Positions 1-11,100 of a stretch of DNA of 64,000 bases are shown in pieces; the stretch's first letter is position 1; every line of letters starts with the position of its first letter. The DNA comes from Rebecca billardiae RCC1528 (Eukaryota > Haptophyta). The DNA lies in contig OZ251244.1 in assembly GCA_965240325.2 (NCBI GenBank), positions 992,001 to 1,056,000 of the forward strand, written 5' to 3'. The position numbers and the translations under genes are program-made. The notes below the pieces were generated by a model. That model was not told the origin of the DNA and ran no database searches. It was given only the letters and a program-made list of their open reading frames with translations.

Positions 1-1401
1 GCGCTCGAGGGCACGCCGATCGAACCCTGGCTCGATCTCGCTGAGCGCATGGGCACGTCCTTCGACTTCTCGCGCTTCGCCGGAAGCGACTCAGGCGACA
101 CCCTCGCGGCACTCGCGTGCCACGCGGAGGCTCTGAAACGCCGTGGGGCCGGGGCGACGTGCCTGGCAGCGGCGATCGCGTGCGCCACGGTGCTGACGCA
201 GCGCGTCTCCCTCCCTCACTTGCGCTACGACGCGCTGGCAGACGTCTACCAAACCTTGCGCGGGGACGAGTACTCGTTCCTCACCAAGGTCCGCGTCGCG
301 CGCGCGCGCTTCGTGCTCCCGCCCCCCCACGGCGCCGACGGCGCGCGCGCCGACGCGACGTCGGGGGGCACCGCCAAGCAGCAGCAGAAGCAGTCCGCTG
401 CGCCGTCAGCCGACGCGCGCATCCCGTACTTCGAGATCCAGGCAGTGTCCGAGGACTGCATCGCCCTGTACAACCAGGTGGAGGGGGCTGATGCGGGGTC
501 GCAGTGGGCGCCCAACCCGGCGGACTTGCTCTCCTTCATGTTCGTGCCCGGAAACACGCACTCGTGGAGGTATGAGGAGATGAGAAACCGCAAGTCACAG
601 AAGCGCACGCGCGGCGTGCCGAAGCCCGCGGGCAACTTCTGCACGCTCTTCTTCACAGTGTGCACGTACCCGCCCATGCAGGGAGCTGGCGCGCCGCCCC
701 CCACGGAGCGTGGCCTGAGGGACGAGACTGCCTCCATCACCGACTTCCGCGGGCTGTGCTTCACCATCATGCAGGACGAGAAGCCGAGGGGCAATGACGT
801 GCTGTGGACGCACCCGGCTGCCCCCGTGCCGTCCCGCGCTGCGGGCGGCGCCGAGGCGCCGAACGGCGCCGACGCGCCCAAGATGTACGCGGGGCGCCTG
901 GACGTGCCGTGGCACCCCCCCGCGCCCGCGGACGCGCCCGCGGCTGCCGCCGCCACCGGAGCGCGCAAGCGGCGCGCTTCCACGCAACGGGCTGCCGCGC
1001 CCCCGGATGCCGCGACCACCCGCCCGCCCACCACGCGCGCGCCCGCCCGGGGCGCCGCGCCGGCCGGGGGGAAAGTCGCCAGACGTGGCGCTGCCCAGCC
1101 GCGCGCCTCGCAAGCCGACGTGCCCACCATCAACCTCGACGAGCACGGGCGCGGCGACGACGAGGTCGTCGAGGCTGTCGCGGCGCGCCTGTCGCGGATG
1201 ATCGAACCCGTCGCGGCGCGCCTCGACGGCATCGAAGAGCGCACCGCCGGCATCGAAGAGCGCACCGCAGCGGGCCAGCGCGAATTGGCCGCCATGCGCG
1301 CGCGGCAAGACGATCTCACACGCATGCTGGCACAGACCGGCACTGTCCTTGAGCGCTTGGTGGCAAGGACCGAGCCGCGCGAGGGCGCGAGCCGGCGCTG
1401 A
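1..1401 (+). CDS. Left-truncated orphan protein with C-terminal coiled coil
   Basis: The frame is open from base 1 to the TGA at 1399-1401, so the true start probably lies left of the window; the first Met inside is at 49. I do not recognise the family. The first ~230 residues look globular, with mixed hydrophobic/charged segments such as FCTLFFTVCTYPPM. A Pro/Ala/Arg-rich linker of ~130 residues follows. The last ~80 residues form a probable coiled coil with a small internal duplication (GIEERTAGIEERTA). It is convergent with the giant transposase-like ORF, with 794 bp between stop codons, so it may be a second gene of the same mobile element; that is inference from position only. Confidence is moderate that it is coding, because composition and frame length are better than the shadow frames, and nil on function. 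Confidence 0.55.
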   Translation, partial: ALEGTPIEPWLDLAERMGTSFDFSRFAGSDSGDTLAALACHAEALKRRGAGATCLAAAIACATVLTQRVSLPHLRYDALADVYQTLRGDEYSFLTKVRVARARFVLPPPHGADGARADATSGGTAKQQQKQSAAPSADARIPYFEIQAVSEDCIALYNQVEGADAGSQWAPNPADLLSFMFVPGNTHSWRYEEMRNRKSQKRTRGVPKPAGNFCTLFFTVCTYPPMQGAGAPPPTERGLRDETASITDFRGLCFTIMQDEKPRGNDVLWTHPAAPVPSRAAGGAEAPNGADAPKMYAGRLDVPWHPPAPADAPAAAAATGARKRRASTQRAAAPPDAATTRPPTTRAPARGAAPAGGKVARRGAAQPRASQADVPTINLDEHGRGDDEVVEAVAARLSRMIEPVAARLDGIEERTAGIEERTAAGQRELAAMRARQDDLTRMLAQTGTVLERLVARTEPREGASRR

Positions 1402-2195
1402 CCGTGCGAGCGACCGCTGGGCGGAGGCGGTGCGCCGAACGCACGTCGGCTGCGGTGCTGCCGAGGGCGCACACCGCCGCCAGCAGTGCGCCGCCGCCGT
1501 CGCTGCTCACGCGCTGGGCGCACGCGCCCGGGCCGGTGGGGCGGCGCGGCGGCGGCGTGCGCGCGCACCGCGCGCCCGGCCAGTGCGCGACACCGTGTCG
1601 CACTTACCCGTGCCCATCCATACTGGTGCGCGCCGCGCGACGGGCTTGCGCGTCTCCGGTGCGCGCGGCACCACGCCCGTGCACACCGCCTGACCCCCCG
1701 TTGCTCACCGGTGCCTGCGCGCCGACCCGGTGCACCGTCTGACTGCGCGCGCATGCGCATGCGCAGTGACCTTGCCCTTGCCGTATTCCGCCATGCAGTT
1801 GCACCCGCAGTCCTTGGCCGACGGTGCTCAATCGGCCGGCTTCGTCCGAGTGCGCGTCGTCCGCACAGACAGTGCTTCCCGCCGCGAGTTGGCGTGTCAC
1901 CTTCAGTGTCACCTGCCTAAGTAGGAGTACACAGCCGCTGGTGCCGCCGATGCGGAGCACCCTTATCACACAGCTCCCCGTGCCGTCTGAGCCTGAGGCA
2001 GCCCTGCACTTGTCCGCGGGCGACTCAGCCCCCGACCATCTGAAGCGGCACGAATTCACCGAGCCCCCATCTATGCACCCATCGACATGCAGTCCCAGTC
2101 ACGCACATCCCACATCTCTTCCCCCGCACGTGCCCAACTCCCCGTAACGTGCCCGTCTCCCACTGCGGGGCACGGACGCCACTTCATCCGCCAAT
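1402..2195. other. Convergent 3' intergenic spacer, no gene seen
   Basis: About 790 bp lie between the two convergent stop codons. Short ORFs occur in several frames, but none has a plausible start, a domain or a composition unlike its shadows. I see no clear terminal inverted repeat here that would mark an element end. Confidence 0.5.
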
Positions 2196-5100
2196 CTACT
2201 CGCCACTGCCGCCGTCGGCGCCCGCGGGCGCGTGCGCAGACGCGCGCCGGGCGCGCTCCCGCGACAAGCGCGCGAGCAAACGAGTGGCTGAGTGCTCCTC
2301 GTACCCGTCAAGGCGGGAGTCCAGTGCCGGCTGCGCGAGGACACGGTCGTCGTCCGCGCTGTCGTAGTCCATGGGCTCGCCTTCCGCGGGGTCCTCGGGG
2401 CCGGCGGGCGAGTGCAATGAGAACACCCGCGTGTTGAAGCGCCGCGTGGCGCCACGGTAGCGAGTGAGCCCGACCTCGTCCACGCGCGAGAGCAGCATGC
2501 GGTCGGCCATGTGTGGCGCCAGCGTGGGCTGATACTCCGACGCCCCGTTGTGGGTCTCGTCGTCCTCCACGAGCGCACGCCAGCGTGCACGCGCCTTCGC
2601 GCAGTGACGCTCCGCGCACGCCGCCACGTACGGCCAGCGCCCTTCGCCGCCCGCGGAGAGCGCGCGCGCGGCCGGCGCGGCGTCCGCGCCGGTATCCACC
2701 ACCGCGTGGAAGTGCCCTGGGTGGTACACGACTGCCACCCAGTCAGTGCCCATGGTGCCGAGGTCGAGCCTGCGCAACGCGTGCACGTCCTCCTTCTTCG
2801 TCAGGTCGAAGCTCCCCTCGGAGAAGCACCTCCGGCGTGTGGTGCTGTCCGCCGCCGCATCGCGCGCTCGCTTGGGCGCCCGCCACAACGACACCCGCGG
2901 GAACAGGTTCACCTTGTCTGCGTCCATACGATCGCCGCGCGCGGTGAACGCCAGGACGTGCACACCCAGCGCACGCGACGCGCTGCCCTGCGTCTGCGAG
3001 CCTGGCGTCCACTCGCCACCGCGGCGGAATTCCTCCCAGGCCGAGTCGTAGTCCGCGCCGCCACGGTACAAACGCGCGGCGTACCGCAGGCTGGTCCGGT
3101 TCGTGCCCGCCCATCGGCCCTCGAGCTCCATGTCCTGGCCCGTGCCGCGCTTGCGCAGCTCGTCGGCGCGCACGGCCAGGACGCCGGCGAGCTCACGCTC
3201 CGCAAGCTCGCCGTCCATGGGCTGCCCATCCCACATCGTCGGCCCGCACTCGTTGGGGCCGGTCGGGTGGAAGAACGACGCCATGTAGGACACCGTCGCG
3301 GAGCGCGCGCGCTTGGCGCGCACGTTCATGCGCTGCATAAGCGCGTTGCGCGCCGCGCGCGTGGGGGCCGCCGCGAGGGCGGCCGAATCGTGCGCAAGGA
3401 TAGCGTGGAAGAAGCAGTCCCCGTCGCCGGGCACGTCCACCTCGCGCACCGTCGGGCCGAACAACGTCTTCAGCACGTAGGCCACGGTCGGGGCCCTGAA
3501 CCCACCCCGACCGTCCCCGGCGGGCGACCACCATGGCAAGCCGGTGGCAGACGTCGCCAGCAATGGCGCCTCACGCGCGCGCGCGCGGCTCGCGTCCCAC
3601 CGCGCGAGTGGGAGGCCGAGCTCGGGCATGAGCTGGGCTGCGGCCGACGGCGGCTCGTGCGCGGCGGTGCCAGGCAACCCAGAGCCTTCGTCCGCCCCGG
3701 CCGGACCCGCCTCCGAGCGCCCCGGCCGCGCGCGCGCTGCGAACTGGGCGATGATCTTGTCGGGAATGCTTCTGGCGGTCTTCCAGGCGGTGCGCAGTGT
3801 GTTGTCCAACGACGTGTGCGCGGGCGCCCGCTCGCGCGCACGCATGAAACGGTTGGCCGACGCCTCGCCCACGCCGGCGGCGCTCGTGACCACCCTCCTG
3901 ACCGCGACGTGGCGGTCGCCGAGAGCGGCGTATGCCGCCTCAGCCTCCGCCATGACGTTCGCCGCGCCGGGCGCTGGCGGGGCCACCCCTGGCGTGCCCG
4001 CGCAGGGAGGAGGGCCTGCACCGTCGCCGTCATCCGCGGGCGCCGTTGGCACGGCACCCGGCGGTGGCACTGCACCGCCGCGCGCGTGAGCTGCGTCGGT
4101 GCCCGCGCCCGCCCCCGTCGAGGTGCGTGGCGGCGCGCCACGCGACGCCGGCGGCGCTGCGCCGAAGCGCACTGACGGGCCCGGTGGAGCCTGGGCCGCG
4201 TACGCCCGCGCGCTGTGTGGCTTCTTGCGCGGTTTGCGCGGCTGGCGGGCGGGCTTCGCGGGCGCATCACCCGCGCCGGCGGAGGCGTCAGGTGTGCGCG
4301 AGCCACCTGGCGCGCCAGAGGCGCGCGCGCCCCCGCCGCCGCACGCACCGTCGCCGCCGCCAGCGCGCGCACGGGGCGCGCCGGGCCCGCGCGCGTACGC
4401 CGCCTCCTGCGGCCTGGCACCCGTAGGCGGCGCCGCAGCCGGCGCGCCTTCCTCCTCGGCACGCCACGCGCGCAGCTTCTTCCACGCGCCGGCGACAAGG
4501 AGGAAGTAGCAGCACGTGCACATGTACAGCCCACTGTCCATCGGACCCAGATGCCACACGTACTCGCATTGCGCGGGTGCGTGGATGAAGCACGCGCACC
4601 CCTGGCACGTTAGCCTGGGGTCCACCGGGGGCGCGCTGGCCGGCCACGCAGCGCCGAGGTCGTCGGCTTGCGGGTCGTAGCACGCGCAGCAGCGCAGCAG
4701 GGCCGCCGTCCTCGCGTCGAACGTGGACCAGGCGCGCAGCCGCTGGTTGAACGTCTGAGGCGCGGCCACGGTCCCGCCCACGCGCACGTTGACGTTGCGC
4801 GTGCAGAGCACGTCCTGGAGCGCGATGCCGTACAGGTGCGACGGGAGTTCACTGAGCACCTGCTCGAGCGTCGAGTTCGCCGCTTCGCGCACGCGCGCGG
4901 CGAAGCCGCCGTCGGCGGTCAAGGGCCGCACGTACGTTTGCGTCGAGCGCCCGATGGGCACTGAGTCGTACTCGGAGCGCGAGTGCGGCGCGCGGCGGGC
5001 GCGGCCTCCGCGCGGCCCTCGCTCCCAGAAGCTGGGCGCGCGGTCCGCGTTCGCCGGCCTGCCCGCGCGCGCGGGCATCGCCGGCACGGCGACGTACTCC

Positions 5101-8100
5101 GCCAAGAGCGATTGCAACTGCTGTGACGGTAGCAGAAGGGGCTGCACAGCGTCCTCGAGGCGCCGCGGCGGCGTGATGACGTCCAGCTTCGTGATGGACA
5201 GCACTGCGCCCGTCGGGGCTTGCGTGACGCCGAGCCCGACCTGCGCGTACCAAGTGGCGCTGCGCATGTCCTCGGGGAGGAGCGAGCACACCGGCTCGTT
5301 CACGCGGTTGCACACGAGGCAGAAGTGCAAGCACGGCAGGCGCTTGCGGCGAAGCAGCCCGCAGCACAGGAAGTTGTCGAGGTGCACAAAGCGCTCTTTG
5401 GACTGGTCAGTGGTGCTCAGCACGCGGTAGCAACCGGCGTGCTCGCCGTCGGCGACGAGGTTGCACTCGGCGCCGCCCATGGCGCGCGCGTCCTGCACTG
5501 CGCCGCGCACGTACGGCACGTGCCGCGGTGGCAGCCCGTGCAGGTCGCGATCGGGGTCGGGGTTGAGGGCGTGGCGCACGGCCACGGCGCGGTGCGTGGC
5601 GAAGAGGCGGTAGAGGTTGTCGTGCAGGTCGAGCAGCATCCACACCGGGCCCTGCGACTTGCGCACAGGGAGCAGCCACTTCATGAACGACTCCGCGGGC
5701 GCGCCCGTGACGTAGCCGCGCATCCACACCGGCGCGAAGACAGGGAAGAGCTCGGCGCGCGGGATGAGATCGATGATGCGCTTGCCCGACTCGGGCATCT
5801 CCGCCCAGGCCCGGTCGAAGTCCTCGACGTACAACGCCTGGACGCACCGGTCGAAGACCTCCAGGATCTTGTTGACGTCGTTCGCCGTGTGCGCGTACCC
5901 CGTGATGAAGTTGTCCCGCTTGTGGAAGGTGCACAGGAACAGGTGCCTGCGGGGGCAGAGGAGCTTCCACGCGCCGCGCAGGCCCTTCTGCCCGTCGGAG
6001 ATGGTGACGGAGTCGTCGACGTTCCACACGTCGTCACCGCCCAGCTCCTGCTTCAAGTAGCGCACGTGCGCGCACCACGAGTCTAGGCACTCGACGTCGA
6101 CGATGTACGACACACAGAGCACGAACAGCTGCCCGTTGGCGTTCACTGCGAGCGTCACAAAGAGCATGCCTGTGACGCGCGCAGGTGGCACCGGCGGAGA
6201 AGGCCGGGGTGCGGGTGAATGTGCGTGCCAGGGCGGGTGTGCATGTGTGTGTGTGCGTGGGTGTGCGGCCTGCAGGACACGGAAGGGGGGAAGGGGGGAA
6301 GGGGGGGGGGGGGGTGGGGGGCGCACACCGGCACGCTTGCCACCGCCGCTCGCCGGCCTGTGCAGGTGGCACGCGTCGCTGAACACGGCGCGGTTGCCCT
6401 TGGCCAGGAAGTGCTCACGGTAGAGCTGCTTGGCCTGCTTGGGCACGTAGTGGAAGCCACCGACGGCCTTCTTCCCGCGCACCTCGTCAATGGCGCGCTT
6501 CACCGAGGGCTCCTCCGGGTCGAAGGGCCGCCTGGCGCCGAGCGGCACCGAGCGCTGGGCGCTGTCGTGCACACGGCGGAACATCGCGAGCACGTCGCTG
6601 TGCACTGTGTCCGCGGCGAAGACGATCGGCGCGACCGCGTTGCCCTCCGCCGAGAGCCCGGCGGTCACTGCCACCAGGTCGCGCGACATGGCGCTGTCGT
6701 CGCCGTAAATCTGCTCGCGCGCGACGGCGAGCGCCCTGCGCACGAGGCTCTCACCCACCTTCTCCGGGACGAGCGCGCGCGCGACGGCCTTGCTCTCCGT
6801 GACGCCGTACGCCAACTGCGCGTGCGTGGCGCCGCGCTCGCGCAAGCGCGCCCGCCAGTCGTGCTCGACGGCCTTGCCCAACTGCTTGGCGGAGTAGGGC
6901 CACACGCGCACTCGCGCCTTGGTCCGCGACCGACTCGGCGAGGTGACTGGGTTCGCGCGCGAGCCGGCGCCGCCGGCGTTGTTGTAACAGTCCGGGCTGT
7001 GTGCGGAGGATGCCTCCACGTACCACGCCGGTCGGCCCCACACGGCGTGATCCGGCGCGGGGCCCACCTGCACACGGAACGCGCAGTTCGGCGTGGTGCA
7101 CGTCACCCTCAGCTTGGAATGGTCCAGTTGGGCGGACGGCGGCATGATCCGCCGGTGCACGGCGCACTCCGCTGCGAGGGTGATGGCGTCCGCGAGGCGC
7201 TCGAAGCGCGTGCCGGGTCGCACGAGTGTGTCGCTCGCCAACGAGGAGTCACGGACCACCTCCGTGTGCGGGCGTGGCGGCCTCGAGCCCAACACCTTCC
7301 AGCCTTCCACGGGCGCGAGCGCATGGTGCTGCCCCGCTCTGGACTGCTTGGGCAGTGGGTGGTACTCGGCATCTCCGCCGTGGTGCTGTGGCAAGGGCTG
7401 GCCCTGCGCGCCTGCCGCGGCGCTTGCGCCTGGGACGGCCGTGCGCGTGGCGGGCGTAGGCTGCGCGCACGCGCCGGACGGGGGGCACGTCACAAGCGCC
7501 GCGAGCGGGTCGTGCGCAGTTGACGCACCGGCTGCGCCAGCGTGGGCGGAGCCCTCCCGAGCGTCGTCGGACACATCGTCGCGGTCGCCGCTGGGACAGA
7601 AGCGCGCGCTCTCGTCCTCACAGAGCATGAGTGGGTCGGTGGCCTCCCACTCGTCGATCCGCGCGAGCGCGGCACTGCCGGCGTCCGGCTGCGAGATGAC
7701 ACCACTCACGGCCCCCGCGCCATCCTCGCTGAGGAGGAGCGTCTGCCAGTCCGCGCTCAGGACGAAAAGGGGTGCGTTGCCGCTCGCAGCTGCACGCGTG
7801 TGCGCCGAGCGACTGCGGCCGAGGTCCTGCACAACAGTGCCCACTGCCTTCGCAGCCTGCCGTTGTTCGTCGGTCGCCGTCGCCGCGTGAAAGTGGCCTC
7901 CGACATGAGCGGCCTGGCCGGGTCGGAATGCCAGCCTGAGCTCGTGTGGCGCCAAGTGCAGGGTACCATGTGGTGGCCGCGGCAGCGGCATGTCCGCGTT
8001 GTCCGTGCCAGGCCCACCGACGGCGCGAGCCTGGACGTTCGAGGCCAAAACGCCCGCGAGCGCGCTCGGTCCGGCGCCGTCGACGCGCTCCTCGCCCAGG

Positions 8101-11100
8101 CGCACGGCGTTGCCGAGCACGCTCTGCGTCGGCGCGGCCGTGCAATGCGCAACCGCGGCGGCAGTGCCACCGGCGCCATGCGCGCCAGTCGCCTCGCCGC
8201 CGTCTGGCACATCGGCGCTGCCGGGGGACCCTTCGCGCAGCACGCGCGCATTGGCGTGCGGACCACCTCCGCCGCCGCCGCCGCCGTCACAGCCCGTGGA
8301 CGCCGGCGCGCCATGCACCGCCACGACGACACACGGGCTCGTGCAGGCGGCGGAGGCGTCCGCCTGCGTGCACAACAGCGGCGCCCGCGCAGCGGGAGGG
8401 GGGGCAGGCCAGGGGCAGACGGGTGGCGAGCTGCTGATGGCCCCCGGAGGACGTGGGCCGGCGTCGGCGCCTGGCGCGCGGCCGTCCACGCCGCGCGGCG
8501 TCGGTGTCCCCGGCCCTGCACGGACAGGGCCCGTGCCGTGCGACGTGTCGCGCTGCCCGTGCGGGCCCGCAGGTGGCGAGCGGGCTGCAGCTGTCAGCGA
8601 CGCGTCGCCGTTGTCAGCACCGGGGAGCGCGAGCAGAAGCGCCGAGTGCGCCCATTGGCGCTGCGCGCGTTCTGGCGGCACATGCACGCACTGCGTCACG
8701 CCGCGCAAGAGCTCCTCGGGATCGGCCGTCGGCGCGTCGCCCAGCGCGTGTTGGACGCAGTCGGCCACGTACTGCTGGTGCTGGGGCGAGCCCATGTTGA
8801 ATGCGGGGAATGCGCCCTGCGCGTCGCCAGGCGCGCCAGCGCGCAGCTTCCGGCTGTACAGGTGCCGCAAGCCCGATTCGAGCGTGAGGACGAAGCGATG
8901 GGGCGTGAGCGGCGCAGGCGCAGAGACGAGAGCTGCAGGCGAGGCTGCCGGCGCGGCCAGCACCATCGGGCTGCGGTGGCCGCCCGCCGCGCGCAGCGCG
9001 GCGGCGAGTTCGGGCGACCCGAACAAGAACACAGCCTTGATGACATCGCCGTCGAGAGTGTGCGCGCGCCGCGGCTTTTTCCCCGACATGTCGCTGTGCG
9101 CAGGGGCGGTCCCGCCCCGCGGCGCCTGCGCCGAGCGGTGGTACAGCATGGACGGGAAGATGTGCACGGTGCCTGCCACGTCGCCGCCCTCCACGTCGCC
9201 GCCATGCAGCGGAGCGGCGACGGGGTGTCCGTCCGGGCCCGCGTCCAGGAGCTCGAGCGGGTAGGGGTTCCCCCCCGTGAGGTGCGACGGCACGTGCACG
9301 ACGAGCACGGCCGTCCAGACGTGGGGGTCGTGCACCATGTCGCTGTCCACGTGCCAGCCGTATGTGGTGGCCTCGCCCGCTGCGGTCTGGCCATCGCTGG
9401 TTGCGCCCGCGTGCGCGTCCGCAGGCGACGGGCGCGCGAAGACGTGCCACGCAGTGAGAACGGGGCTGGAGTGCTCCACGTCGAACACCGCCTCCATGAA
9501 GGCCTGCAGTGTAGTCACCACGTCCGCGAATGGTGGGCAGTCCAGCACCGCTGTCGGCGTGCCCGCCTCGGCGCCATGGTCGCCCACCCCCCAGCGGCGC
9601 TGCTCGGCGGCGACGCCGGCGGCATCGGCGGAGTGATAGGCGAGTGCAGTGCGGATGAGGGCATGGTCCGCAGCGTGGAGGGGCATGGAGGCGTCGCCCG
9701 ACCCGCCTAACCTGGCGTGGACAAAGACGTAGTCGCGCAACGCCTGCACAGCGTGTGGTGGTATGCGAACGCTGTGGGCAGTGGCCGCAGCGTCGCCGAA
9801 GGCTCGGCGAAGCGCGTGCTGGACCGCCAAGTTGTGCACGAGCATGTCGCACAGGCTCAGGGACGACGCGGGGGTGTTCGGCGGGGCTTGGCGCGGTGGC
9901 GGTGCGCGCAGGGCCGGTGAGGGGTCCTGCGGCACCCCCGGCGGGCGAGGGCACCCCGCCGAAAGAGCGCCTGACACCGCGCTCACGGCTTCTCCGGACA
10001 CGCGCGCGGCGGCGCCGGCGACGGCGTGCGCGCCGACCAGAGTCACCACCAGCGTCACCGGCGGCATCGCCACCGCTGCATCGGCCACCAAGGCTTCGGC
10101 GAACGTCGCGTCGAGGAACGGGTGCAGACGTGCGCCCACGCCGACGTGCACCAGTGCGGGCGTGAGCGGGATGACGACAGCCCACACAGTGCGACGCTCG
10201 AGGACGGAGATCGCGTGCAGCAACGGCCGCGCCAGCCAGCCCTCGCACAGCGCACGCCCTTCGCACGCGTCGAGAAAGGCCGTCAGCCCAGCGCGGCCGT
10301 CGTCGCCGACGTCAGACACGGACGCGCGCAGCGCCCGCGCGGCAGCGACCCGCCGGTCGCAGTCTGCACCGTCTGCATCGTCGTGGACTGCGTGGCCGGC
10401 CGCACGGCGGCACTCGGCGTCAGCGCGCAGCGCTTGGTCCACAGCGCGCAACCACGTGGCGCGCGCGCGCAGCAGTTCCCGCCAGAGCAGATCCGCCCGT
10501 TGGCCCGCCTGCACCGACGAAGACGTCTCCATGTAGAGCGCGTGGTCCGCAAGCGGCGGCGCGGGGGCCAGCGCCCCACGTAAGCTCGTGTACGCACGGG
10601 TACGCAGGTGGTCTGCCGCGTGCGCGTCGGACACGCCGGGGGCTGACGCCGACGCCACGCGCACAAAGGCGGCGAAGAGGTCTTCGCGGCATCCGGCGTC
10701 GGCGCCGAACACCGCGCGCGCGTAGTATTCCACGGCCGGCGCCGGCTTAGCCCCTGTGCCACCCGCTCGCGGATCCACAGTCGAGAACACGCCGTGTATG
10801 TCCCCCGCGTCCGGGCGGGGCGCGCACAGCGCAGCGAGCGCCACCTTCACCTGCAGAGGCGAGCTCGCCCATGCCGCACGCACCGCGATGGCAGCAGGGG
10901 CGCGAGGCAACGGCGGCGGCGACCCCTGCCGCCGCCGTTGCGCCGGCGCACCCCTGCCCACAGAGCCCCCCCCCGAGTCCGAGGTCGGGTCGTGACCTAG
11001 CAACCCACCGCCGGCAGCGCCTCCGGCAGCGGCGCCGTGCGCATCGCCAGGCGGGGGCGACGACACCGGGTCACACCCAGCTGGGCACAGCGAGGTGGGC

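Noticed and set aside
7542-9710. Plus-strand ORF of 722 codons inside the transposase region
   Set aside because: Shadow of the minus-strand frame, which has recognisable domains; the plus frame is Arg-rich with none.
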